Shown one piece after another: positions 1 through 17,193 of a stretch of 64,000 nucleotides of DNA. The DNA lies in the NCBI GenBank assembly GCA_024305405.1, contig JAKNDB010000068.1, positions 11,467,501 through 11,531,500 on the forward strand, given 5' to 3'. The DNA is from Dirofilaria immitis (taxonomy: Eukaryota > Nematoda > Chromadorea > Rhabditida > Onchocercidae). The notes below the pieces were generated by a model that saw nothing but the letters and a program-made list of their open reading frames with translations, ran no database searches and was not told the origin of the DNA. The translations under genes and the position numbers were made by a program. The stretch's first letter is position 1. The number at the start of each line of letters is the position of its first letter.

Positions 1-5424
<5,424 letters not shown>

Positions 5425-5492
5425 CTTTTGCTTTCCTTTTCTTTTCTTTCCTTCTGTATATGAAAATTATCATGCGCTAATTTTTACTGTTC

Positions 5493-5498
5493 AATAAA
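5493..5498 (+). terminator. Poly(A) signal AATAAA of SPOP gene
   Basis: Canonical AATAAA 69 bases downstream of the SPOP stop codon in an A-rich 3' flank. A second A-rich cluster follows immediately. Confidence 0.6.
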
Positions 5499-5946
5499 TA
5501 TGCACAAATAAAATAAAACAATAAAAAGTTGTTGAAAAAGAGGAAGAAGAAACGTCAATAAAATATAGTGCAAAGGGAAGAAAAGAACATAATTAGAAGA
5601 GGAATTTTCTTAATGGTATTCTCAAATAGATAAGATTATGACAGGGAAAAAGGTAATAGAAGCTATGAGATTAAAAATGAATGACATAATACCATATTGT
5701 AATATGAATTGGAGAAAATTTTCCAGTTTTGAGAGTCAGAAGAATTCTCAAAATCTAGAGAATAATGGAGCTGATAACTTTTTGATTATGACCAAATTCG
5801 ACTGTTTGACTTCTAAGAAATGCTGTTTGTCAGGTACAAAAGTGCTGAAATTCAACTGATTATGTTTTTGTTCAAATACGCGGTTGAAAAGTTCAGTCCT
5901 GATCATACGTACCGTAGTTTATGGAAATTATTTAGTACTTACAGCT

Positions 5947-5980
5947 ATCTTTAAGTACAGCTATAGCAGTACTTAAAGAT
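5947..5980. repeat. 12-bp perfect inverted repeat, 10-nt loop
   Basis: Arms 5947-5958 and 5969-5980 are exact reverse complements (atctttaagtac / gtacttaaagat). The element lies between two genes transcribed in the same direction. No function is evident. Confidence 0.7.
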
Positions 5981-6355
5981 GGATGAAACAAACAATTAAT
6001 AGTTGCAATAGATCTATTGACAAGTTTGATGCACTATACTCATTTCGGGATTTTCTGTATTGCTCTGTCATTAATGTATCATAAGAATTTGGTATTTACA
6101 ATTTTAATCAAATTTCATGTTATGTGATTTACACAAATCAAAGAGTATACTATTAGTGCATTAATTGAGAACATTGATATGCGTCAGTGTGGAAATATTT
6201 GGTGGTATATATATAATTATACATGTAGTTGTTGGATTAATAATGAATTCATTTCTTATAAGCTATATAAATGAAGAATTTTAATTAACTCTAATTTAAT
6301 ATCCTTACAATCATTGACGTGCGGTTGATTAGTATCATTAAAGATTAGTTTGACG

Positions 6356-6899
6356 ATGCATCCTGACGTTTCTTCCGATGCAGTTATCAATTTACTGCCG
6401 GTTAATCCGGTTTTCTTAACCTGGGAAGGTTTATCAGTTACTGCAAAGAAAACGAAACGTTTATTATTGCAAGATGTTACAGGGATCGCACAACCAAGAC
6501 AATTAATCGCCTTGATGGGTGCTAGGTTTCGAATTTTGATTATATTAAGCAATCCGAAGCAAATCATGACTCCTAATTGATTCGTCTTTTATTTAACATG
6601 ATAGTAAACATTTGAAAGAAATTTTTTTTTTATGAAAAATCTGGAAGATTCACATTCTACTTTCTATATTAATAATAATGATCGTTTTAAAAGTTACCTG
6701 AAATAAGATAAATTACTGTAGTGGCGCTGGTAAGACAACATTATTGAATGCTTTATTACATCGCAATATAAAAGGTTTAAAAATCAGTGGTGTTGTTAAA
6801 GTAAATGGTCAAATTATTGGTCGAAAAATTACCAAAGTAAGTTTGCTTTATTATTTCTTTTTACATAATAATATTTTTTGCTTAATAGTTACTTCGCTT

Positions 6900-6948
<49 letters not shown>

Positions 6949-9900
6949 ACATTTGTATATTTTAAGAAAAAACAAGTAAACAATATCGAGAAAGGAGTAA
7001 CTTCAAGGGAAGTATCAAGCATGTATATGGGAAGTAAATAAATCGATAATATTTCACGTCAATCCTTTTTCGTTACTTGTTGATTTTTAGGTTTCTGCTT
7101 ACATTCAACAACAAAATTTGTTTATCAGTTCGTTAACAGTTTACGAACATCTCAATTTACAAGCAGCTCTTCGTTTGCCATCATCTTTTACAAAACACGA
7201 AAAAGAATTACGTATAAAACAAGTGATTTTTTTTTCAATTTCGAAGATAATTTGCGATTTTCATATCGAAAAATTTCTTATCAACAAATAGCAGTTTTTA
7301 CAAAATTTATGCACATTTCATTGTTTTATATAATTTATTAAATATATATTAATTAATTACTGCTATTATATTTTATTTATTATCGAAGAATATTTTAACC
7401 CTTGCATAAATTATTATTTATGAATTTGATATCTGAATTATTATTTTAAATAAAGGTATTATAAATATCTAAAAATACCCAGAACAAAAAGAGGATAAGT
7501 ATGATAGATTATGAAAAACATAATAAAACTTAAATTTTATTTTTGGATTAGAAAATATTTTTTTCTTTTTATTAATTAGGTTAATTGTAAAATTTGACAT
7601 TACATAAGTTTTACTAATTAAAGTAATTACAAAATTTGGCATTGAAACGTTGTGGTAATTCATGTATTTGTGTATTCTTTTATTAAGGCGCTATAGATTC
7701 AGAATTAGAGCATTGCATCAACCGGCAGTATATTTTTTTAATTAAGGTAATCGCAGATTTGGAATTAGAACATTGCGTCAGTTCACGTATCGGCGTATCA
7801 GGCATCGGAAAAGGTATCACAAGCGGTGAAGCGAAGCGTCTGTCATTTGCTACAGAAATTTTAACAAATCCATCATTACTATTTGCTGATGAACCTACGA
7901 CTGGCATTGATTCTTTTATGGCGTATCATATTGTGAAAGTTTGATATTATATTAATAGTATTAATACAAATAATAGATTTTTTTCTCTATTTCTCCATCT
8001 TTTTTCTAGTCTTTCTTCTTACATTTTATTGTTATTATTATTATTGTTACACTGTTAATTTTTCTTTGTTTATAAGTAATAAATGAAAATGATATTTAAC
8101 TAATTTAAGGTTCTTGAACGAATGGCATCCGAAAATGGAAAAACAATCATTTGTACGATTCATCAGCCAGCATCTGATACATTTGAAATGTTTGATCGAG
8201 TAGTTTTCCTTGCTAATGGAAAAATTGCCTTTCTTGGTTAAAATTTAAAATTTCACAAATTCCTAATCAAATATTTGAAATAGTAGATATAACTTTCCAT
8301 ATTTAATAATAATGATATCGTAGGTTTATTTTTATAGGTTCACCATCAGAAGCTGTACGATTTTATGCTGATATTGGATATCCCATTCCGGCTCTTACCA
8401 ATCCGGCAGATTTTTCATTCAAACATTAGCTATTATTCCGGGAGAAGAAGAAAAATGCATAGAACGTGCCAATCAAATTATTGAGGCGGTATTAAAGCGG
8501 TTTAATTTATAAAAAATATTTTGTTGTGGTAAACTTTTCAACATTCATCAATTCCATTTATGCAGTTCTGACAGGATAAGTTTTATATTATTGCTTCTTT
8601 TAAATGAAGAAACGGAAGATTAAAGTTTTTCATTTATAGTTTATGAAATCTAAATATGAAGTAAGAATGCGTCAATACTTGAAACTTAGAAGTGATCAAT
8701 TTCAAGCGGAACTTATCGAACATGGCAAAGCATCGATTTCAACCCTTATTTATGTCTTATTTTTAAGGTATCCCAAAAATTTTCTATTTTGAATTTTCTA
8801 TTTTGAAGAGAAAAAAGGAGAAAATTGAATTCGAATTATTTCTAAATAAATATTCAAAACATTGAAGAATATATATAATAATTCAAATAAATTCGTAATG
8901 TGCTGACAAATTTTTAATTCGAAGTCGTTCATTAAGGAATTTCCTTTACCAATTTTAATCGTAATTAAATTAAAGACCAAAAATTTAAACTTATTCTGGA
9001 AATGTTATGTATATGTCTTATTGTTTAGTAAATTTCTCGTTGTCGAAATCTGTTTAAATTACCCAAACAAATGATCATATGAAATTAGCTTTAAATTTTA
9101 TTTCTAAGTATAAATATATACATTCCGTGATTTTTATCGATTTTTCTACACCTGCAAATTTGTCACATATTTCAAAAAACGAATGAAATGAAGAAATAGA
9201 AATGAAATAATATAGGAAGGCATATGCTAGATTTATTTTTCAGATCATTTAAAGAGAATGTGAGAAATCCATCATTTCTGTGGGCAAAACTTATTCAAAA
9301 AGTTATAATGGGTCTATTTTGGGTACATTATATTTGCAAACCAAAATCAATCAGGTTATCTTACTTTCTAGAAGGAATTTGTCATTGAGTTTTTTATTCA
9401 AAAAGTTTTCAAAATTTTGCTTTTATAGGATGGTATTAATAATATCAAGGGAGCTTTATTTTATTATATCTCCGAGTTAACATATTCAACTGTATTCGGT
9501 ATCCAAACTTTCTTACCATCTGATTTTCCATTATTGGTGCGAGAATATCATGATGGCATATATCCTGTCATATGTTATTACTTGTCAAAGGTTACTAAAT
9601 TGTTATACATATTTTTTCTATTATCATTTCTGAGATAAGAACACTATCATTAATCACGCAAATATTTTTATTATCACTTTGGAAATAAGATTGTCACTGT
9701 GATGTTTTCTGTTATCAAAACAAAAATAAATGATAATGGAACATTTTTCCATATCGCCTTTTTCATCACCGTGATCATTGTTAGTTTCTTTTTGACTTTT
9801 TTGTCTTGAAAATATAATTAGTTGTGAATGCTATATATTCTAACTAATGAGGATTGAAGTTAAAAACAATCATTCGGTTATTTGTTCAGCATTCTGAATG

Positions 9901-11697
9901 GAACAAAAATATTTCAAATCTTTCTATCTCTTTTTTTTTATAAAATATATAAGTGATGGATAATATCATATTTACCAAAATTTTTTTCTTTTTTTGATAG
10001 ATATTATCATATTTACCAATTTTACGATCGATGGTATCTGCATGGTATGTATTAGTTATTATATGATTGGCCTTTATCCAACATTTACAACATTTCTCAC
10101 CACTTTGCTTGCTTGTGTATTAATCGAATGGTCCGCTATTAGTGTTGGCATAATGTTAAGTTCGGTAAAGAAATCATTTTTGAATTAAATTTGAAATTTT
10201 ATTCTTTCATTTTTAACTTCGCAAAATTCTATCAAAATCAAATTGTCGTAACATTAAAAAATGCGAGGAATTGAATGGAAATTAAAATGATATTACGAAA
10301 TAGATAATTGAAGAAATTTAATATATTCGAAACAACTAATCCTTAATTATTCATACATACAAATAATTCATTTATTTTTTTGTCTATGATTGACAATTAA
10401 ATATCTTGTGTTACGATAATTTAGGTAAAGAAGTAAGATTGCCATTACACTGCTCAGTTTTCCATTATTATTCAATAGTAGTAGTATAATTATTATTACA
10501 ATTATTATTGCCATTATTATTTTTATTATTTTCACTATTGTTTTTATCATTATCCTTTTTTCTGTTTGAATTTACAGATTTCTCCATCATATGCAATAGC
10601 TGTATCAATATCGGGGCCGCTATTAACTATTTTTTCTATCACAGGTGGTCTTTATAGCAATATAAAAACAATTCACGAATCGGTACGATGGATTCAATAT
10701 TTTAGTTGGTAAGTTTAAATTTATTTGAATTGTTATATAAATTGATATGCATAAATTATTCTCAAGAATTTGGAATGTGGATCTTGTTTAAGATACTATC
10801 ATCAATATAAGCATACTGAATTGAGTACCGGTCAATTTGGTTACAGTAATTACTACAGTAATAGCTGCAATGTTATTGAGAATTAGAGATAAAAGAACCA
10901 AATTTTTATTTATTAAAAATAGATTTAACTTTGTCAGCAATTATTTTTGTTTTTAGGTTTCGTTTTGGCTATGAATCATTGATAATAAATGAATTTTCCC
11001 ACTACGATAATATTAGTTGCTTATTATCTAATGGCGAGGTAAAGTAATAATTTGAAATTTGTTCAAACTCCTTGTATTTTAATTTCCCTTTTCTTTCCAT
11101 CTTTTTTTGCAATATTGAAAGCATTTCGTTGTTTACGAATATGATTGGACTGAATTAGATCTTGGATAGAAAATGAGAGGAATTTCTACTAAGAAAGTAA
11201 TTTTCAAGAATGGATTAGGATGGGTCAAGAATAAATGAGAATGACAAGTTCCAAATTCCAACTAGAAAAGATTTAGGATTAAAAAATTTAATAGAATAAT
11301 GACAATGATTAAGCATTAAATTTGGAATTTATGGTTAGAGTAATTATCTGATTTTTAATATGGAATTTTTTGAACTTTTTTGCAATAATCCTGATTCTTC
11401 ATTTTTATTCTCTATCTTATTTTTGTTCATTCAACACTATTTATTCCATTCTATTCAGTGTTTAACCAATTAATAGTAAGATGCTAACAAAATCTTGTAT
11501 AATTTTAAATAAATTCAATAATCCAATAACTTTAGCCAGCATCAATGTGTGAAGATAGTGGAAAATCAGTAATCAATAATTTAAATTTTGAAACGAATAA
11601 TATGTATATGAATATGGGTGCTATGGTATTCTACATTTTATGCGTTTTTATTATCGGTTATACTGGTCTTGTGTTACGTGTACAGCTTGCTCGTTAG
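6356..11697 (+). CDS. ABCG (White-family) half-transporter, frame-broken as sequenced
   Basis: Thirteen exons: 6356-6525, 6722-6836, 7091-7222, 7747-7938, 8110-8236, 8338-8488, 8640-8767, 9244-9354, 9429-9590, 10001-10164, 10578-10708, 10957-11038, 11536-11697. The layout is ATPase first, membrane domain second, which defines ABCG. Walker A is GASGAGKTT, split by intron 1. The signature is ITSGEAKRL, where the family has LSGGE. Walker B/D-loop is LLFADEPTTGID, and the H-loop is TIHQPAS. The membrane half has the family pattern YYLSK, then YYMIGLYP, then a C-terminal helix before the stop. Three exons each lack one T (8411-8415, 9317-9320, 10020-10023). Adding one T at each restores a 609-aa protein with matching phases. 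Substrate unknown; ABCG half-transporters dimerise. I treat it as a functional gene with sequence errors, though a young pseudogene is possible. Confidence 0.88.
6903..6945. repeat. (AT)n microsatellite in ABCG intron 2
   Basis: About 21 TA units inside the intron between the exons ending at 6836 and starting at 7091. Confidence 0.95.
7575..7789 (+). repeat. Decayed tandem copies of the start of ABCG exon 4
   Basis: The acceptor and first ~50 bases of exon 4 (attaag then gtaatcgcagatttgg, from 7741) are preceded by older copies of the same stretch. One begins at 7617 (attaaagtaattacaa...), one at 7682 (attaaggcgctatagatt...), and a weaker one at 7575. Spacings are 42, 65 and 59 bases. The 7617 copy aligns over about 58 bases with one gap, including the part matching the coding sequence. 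Only the last copy keeps the reading frame and leads into the ATPase signature. Confidence 0.75.
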
Positions 11698-13241
11698 TAT
11701 TACAAAACTTCCGTAAAGGTAAAAAGAACAAGAAGAAAGGCATAAAGGAAACATAATGTTAAACTTTCACGTCTTAATAATATTTCATTCATTAAATATC
11801 GGGAAGAAACATTTTACATTGAATATTGTTTTACGTTTCATTGACGTTTTATTAATTATAATATTTGTATGAAATATTTCACGTTTAGTGTTCTTTCACG
11901 TTTTCAACAATCTTTTGATGATTTATATTTATACGTTTCCTACATCGTTTTATGGTTGTCACCAAACTTTCTCTTTTCTTAAACTCAGTCGATTTTCAAT
12001 TTTATTAGCCGAATAAGTATTTCTTTTATCATTTCTTTTCTCTTCAATACAATAGGATAAAATTCAATAAGTTGATAAAGAATATCATTATGTTCGATGC
12101 ATTTACGAGCAATAATAAGTAATAAATTATTATATCCATTTATCTATTTAGTAATTCTTCAATTTTTTTATTCAATTAATCTTATTTATTATTTGCAATT
12201 TTTAAAAATTACTTAAATTTTAATAAAAAAATATGAAATCCGATTAATATGAAAATAATATATGAAATATTGTTAAAATTTGAAATGAAATGTTTTAAAC
12301 TTTGAAATAAAGTACTTTAAATAAAATTTAAAATTAAGTAAGAGAGGAAGAAGAGGGAAATATATATTACTGTGAAATGATAAAATAGGAATAATGAATG
12401 ATGCATGCAATTCGATACTGCTATAATATGAATTCAAAATGGAAACATGTCGACTCAATGCTTTAGCATGCTATATATATATATTGTAATCAAAAATGAT
12501 ACTGCAAATTTGCTGTTATAAAGAAATGATATATGAATGGATCATAGTAAAAGAAATACCTTACATACTGTAGCAAAAAAAACGATACTGTAGTAAAAAT
12601 AATACCATAAACAGACTGTGAAACAAACGAAATAATACCAAATAAAGAGATGATGCCCTAAATTGGTTGTATTAAAGAGATAATGTGTAAACATACTGTA
12701 AAGAGAAATTACACATAGAAATTGTACCATAACGAATGAGTTTTAGTAAATGTTTAATTTCAGTTGGAAATTCATTCAAGATTAGAACTTTATTAAACAG
12801 CTTAGATAGACAAAAGGCCGTTTAGTTCGAAACGAGCAAAATATTATTTTAATAAAATTTAAATTCATAATCAAAAATTATAATTATGGCGATGTTGTCT
12901 TATTTAAAATAAATAATTACATTGATATGAAATAAAAATGATAATTTCATGAAATTATTGGTATAACCAACTAAAAACAATTGATTAAATTAGAAACAAA
13001 TTTAGAAGACAAGTAAGTTATATCATTATCATTATCAGAAAAGAAAATAATGAATAAATTATAAATTGATGAATGCAATAATTGTTGAATATAAATTAAT
13101 GATAGAATTTTATTGAAATAATTGATTTCTTTTTTAATATTTGAAAAACGAATAAATAAGAAAATGGCTTTTTAGAATGACAATGCATGCGTAAATATAT
13201 CGATAGTACGAATTTACCGTCTGCAATTAATTCGTCTTTTC
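11698..13241. other. Tail-to-tail intergenic region, ABCG / troponin T
   Basis: The two flanking genes converge here, so this stretch should contain both 3' UTRs. It is AT-rich, with a short TA run at about 12473-12485. No reading frame resembles a known protein. I see no terminator-like hairpin. Confidence 0.6.
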
Positions 13242-16200
13242 TTAATCGATCTGTGGTATGGACAATGGAATAGGCTCGATAGGTGGTCGAACATTTATCA
13301 GTTTTATTGCTTCCACATATCTACGTGGTTCGATAATTTTCGAAGTTGTTCTAATTCTTCATTCTCTGTACGTCCCCATTCCGGTGGCGGTCGTGCGGTA
13401 CCATGAACAATCGATAATGGCTTTTCAACAGGAGGCTGTAAAGAGAAGGGAATATCAGTTGGGATGATAATAAATCGAAGAATAGATAAATAATAAAAAT
13501 TAAGTTTCAAATATATTTCAAATGCATCTCAGTTTGCATCATTAGTTGAGACTATAATAATGCAAGCAATATTTATAAATAACTATCTATTCAAAAAAAG
13601 TGATCTGTCAAAGATAGCGAATATATTAAAGATTTAAAATAGAAATTTAGCTAACAAATTATTCATTTCTTCGTACAACAATCTGACTATTAACTTTTCA
13701 AACTTAATTAATCGTATCTTGTTTAGTTGGTGATATATATGTATATTGAATGAATCATGAAAAATTACTTTTCGAATATTATTCGACGGTCGCCGTAGGA
13801 TCGACGATCGAATTGTCGATCAAATTTGGATGCTACATTAATTTTTGGCTAAAATTAAACAAATTTAATAAAACTGTATGTGTAATATTCGAATTGAAAT
13901 CATATAAGATACTGCAAAATGATGGGAAAATAAAAAGAGAGACTAAATATATTAGTACATTAAAAGACTTTCAAAACTGGATATTAAAAATTCGAGAAAA
14001 AAATAAGGAAAAGAATTATGCCAAAACTATGAACTTACAGGATGCGGTGAAGCAACCGCTTCGTTCGGATCAAGTCCTCGTTGAAGTGCTCGATGTCGTG
14101 CTACTTGTTTTTCACGTTCATGTAATTCTTTCAACTAAAATTTAATATTAATTCAAAAAGAGGATAGAAACTTATCCAGAAATCGGAAAATTATATAATA
14201 CACACATCATAAAGTTGTCGTTCATGTCGTTTTTCAAGATCATATTTAAGTGCTTCCAATTTGCAAATGCGTGAATGCAATTCATGAATTTTAATTTTCA
14301 AATCGTTTATTAATAAGGTAGAAATATCCGGTTTCTGATTTACTGTTGCCATATAAGCACGTTTAGCTTCTTCTCTCTCTTCCCGTCCTTTATCATTTTT
14401 CTAAAATAAAAATTAGAATAGAAAAGATTAATCGTGAAATGATATAAAAATAATAAATAGAAAGTAAAAGAAGCGATTAAAAAGAATTTTCAAAAATCGA
14501 AAAATATAATTAAAGAGTATTATTCATTTTAATTATTATATGCTTTTACTCTTTTAATAAATTCAAAGTTTAATTTTAGTGATAACTTTTTCTCAAACAA
14601 GAATAATCAATGTGATAGGCTTACATTTCGTTCTGTTTTTTCTGGTTTTTGAATGATAAAGTTGGGATTGCCGTTGTTACCTGATGAAACAATTCCGGCT
14701 AATGAACCTGCAAGCATTGCTTGCTTTTGCAGCGTTCCTCCTCACGTTTACGCTTCTGTGCTTCTATTCGAGCTTTGCTTTCTTCCTGAAAAATTTTTTA
14801 ACTTTTATTTGATATCAATTTTTTTTTTATTTTCCCATAACAAATATAGGAAAGGAGAAAAAAGAAAAAACCGATATTTATTGAATGATTTCATTAAGAA
14901 AAGTTCGAGAAAAAAAGTCCAAAAAGTTTAAACTTAGACAAAAATAATTCAAAATTATTTTCCATAAAGCAATAGCATAATTGCAAGTTCTCTAAATTAA
15001 CTGAAATATTTGTTTAAGTTTAACTTTTTGAATAAGAAATTATCATTAAAATATGAATATATGATTTTCTTATGTCTATAATTTTCTTGACTAAAATCAA
15101 GAATAATCCTCTAGGTTATCATCATCAATGGAAAAATTATATCGAATGATACGTTATAAAGTAGTTCGGAATTTTGAATAAGTATTTTTGTTGTAGAAAA
15201 TAAAAATAATCAAAAAACTATAACAAATTTTATCATTAAGTTCAAATTATTATTTTTGACCTATATGTATGCTCGCTTGTTTTCTTGTGTCAAATCAAAA
15301 TTCATTTCCTTGAAAAGATTGTATGACCAGGACGATTACTTAGTTAAAATTTGCTTTTCTTTTTATTTCTTTGTTCAGTTCATAGTTTAGATTATTAAAA
15401 ATTATAAAAATAATAATTTTATAAACTTTAATTATTCTCAACTAAGCTATGCATATAAAATTTTATTAAATCCAAAATGAAAATTTTATAACAATTATAT
15501 AATTCATGTCAATAATTTAATCATTCTATTTATTAATTAATCAGTCATGTTAACTAGCAAAGAAAATATAATGAAATAAAATAAAAATAAAACAGAATAT
15601 TAAATTTCTTTATTATCCACAATATCAACATACTATTACTAATTAAGCTTCAATAAATTTGCATGAATATTTTTAAAAATTCGTAAATTAAAAGTAATAA
15701 TGAATTCCTGGCAATGAATAGTATGAAACTGTTGAATGAACGAAAAATGTTGAAGTATTTCATCTTCCTATTAAAATAATTTTTTGAAGTTACTTCTTCT
15801 TGACGATGTTTCTCTTCAGATAAACGTATTTTTTCAGCCAATTCTTTTTCTTCTTGTTCACGTTCACGTCGACGTTTTTCTTGCTTTTCACGCAAATTTC
15901 TCAATTCTTGCTCCACTCTTTCACGTTCCTCTTTTCGACGCGCTTCATACTGTAAACGATATTCTTCTTCTTGACGTTTTTTGCAGCCTAAATTTTCTGA
16001 TACTAAAAATCTATTAATAAAATGATATATGACATATTATGATATCAAAAAAACGATAAATTTTTTTCTAAATTCTAGATCATTATCGAAAATAGAAATT
16101 TAAATTTTACTTACTAAAACTGCCTTCGTTGCTTCTGTCATTCCCTCACATTCCTTCTCAATTTTTATCCTTTAATATAATCATATTTATTTAGGTTGAA

Positions 16201-17193
16201 AAAATCAAAAGTCTCTCTCTTTTCAGTTTTTGATATAAAAGTTTTCACATGAAAAGTTAAAAAGTTTATTGATTTTTTATGGCATAAATTTCAATAGTTT
16301 ATATGATCTACCAACTATATGTATTCAAATAATGATCCATCAGTAGTGATCCGATCAGTTACTTTATCATTGTAAACAATGTTCAGAAATATTATAACAG
16401 ATATAAAGTTCCAAAAAGATAGAATATCGAAATTATTTTTTTAATTTATTATATTAATCTTTTTTATATATACATAATTTTGGATTTAGAAATGTGTCTT
16501 TAAGGAAATAAATGAAAATAAAAATTGAATAAATATGAAAAATTTTCGAACTTTTCAATGAAGAATGAATATTTCAGGATGATTGCTCAGATTTTAACGA
16601 TAATTTAATAAATAAACAAATTAAATATATTGTTATTGGTTTTAAGATTTTTAATTCGATATAATTTATTTCATAAATTAATTAATTACTGAAGATATAA
16701 ATGAAATTTTGTTAACATTCAAATGAATATTAAATTGAATATTTAACGAAACTTAACTGAAAGGAAAATGATCGGATAAATTATAAGAGTATCTCTCCTA
16801 AATTGAAGTTATAAAAGATTTTGGAAGTAAATTAATAAAGTCTTTTACATTTCATTTTCAATTTTTTAGAAATTTCAGGCTGTTCATTTTCACTTTCGTC
16901 TTCTGCTTCTTCACTATCGTCATCATCTTCCTCCTCATCTTCGACTTCTACTTCTTCTTCATCGTCTTCATCTTCTTCTTCATCCTTATCGGATCTGCAA
17001 ATCAATAAATGCTGGATTTAAATGGAATTCAATTTCCAAAATAAAATTCACTTTAAATAAGTTTTGGAGAAGAAATAAAATAAAAAGAAAGAAGAATGTT
17101 GGATCGTTGAAATTCTTTGAAATTAGATGAGATTATAAACATATTCAATAACGATTTCCAATAGACTTACAATTCTATCATCTTTTCAGCCAT
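13242..17193 (-). CDS. Troponin T (thin-filament regulatory protein)
   Basis: Nine exons in transcript order: 17171-17193, 16849-16994, 16115-16169, 15794-15987, 14625-14785, 14206-14400, 14039-14134, 13769-13848, 13242-13435. The protein (about 382 aa once in frame) starts MAEKMIE, then has an acidic Glu/Asp run, as troponin T does. A charged coiled coil follows ([19 protein letters not shown]). Family landmarks come next: [43 protein letters not shown] and [12 protein letters not shown]. It anchors the troponin complex to tropomyosin in muscle. As given, frames break by -1 at five places: 16862-16867 (six T), about 15979-15984 (ambiguous, see findings), about 14732, the donor at 13768, and 13337-13340. 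The in-frame stop near 13310 is therefore premature; the restored stop is at 13242. Confidence 0.92.

Larger units (their letters stand above)
5425..6355. other. Intergenic region between SPOP and ABCG genes
   Basis: AT-rich, with no family-like reading frame. It holds the SPOP 3' UTR and presumably the ABCG promoter. A short perfect inverted repeat lies at 5947-5980 (12-base arms atctttaagtac, 10-base loop). The ATG of the ABCG gene follows a possible acceptor (attag) at 6348, which could be a spliced-leader or 5' UTR splice site. Confidence 0.6.

Noticed and set aside
6356..11697. ABCG gene as a pseudogene
   Set aside because: All splice sites and ATPase motifs are intact, and the three frame breaks are the same one-base homopolymer losses seen in essential genes of this window.
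13750..14145. 131-codon plus-strand frame
   Set aside because: It is antisense shadow over two troponin T exons and the intron between them.
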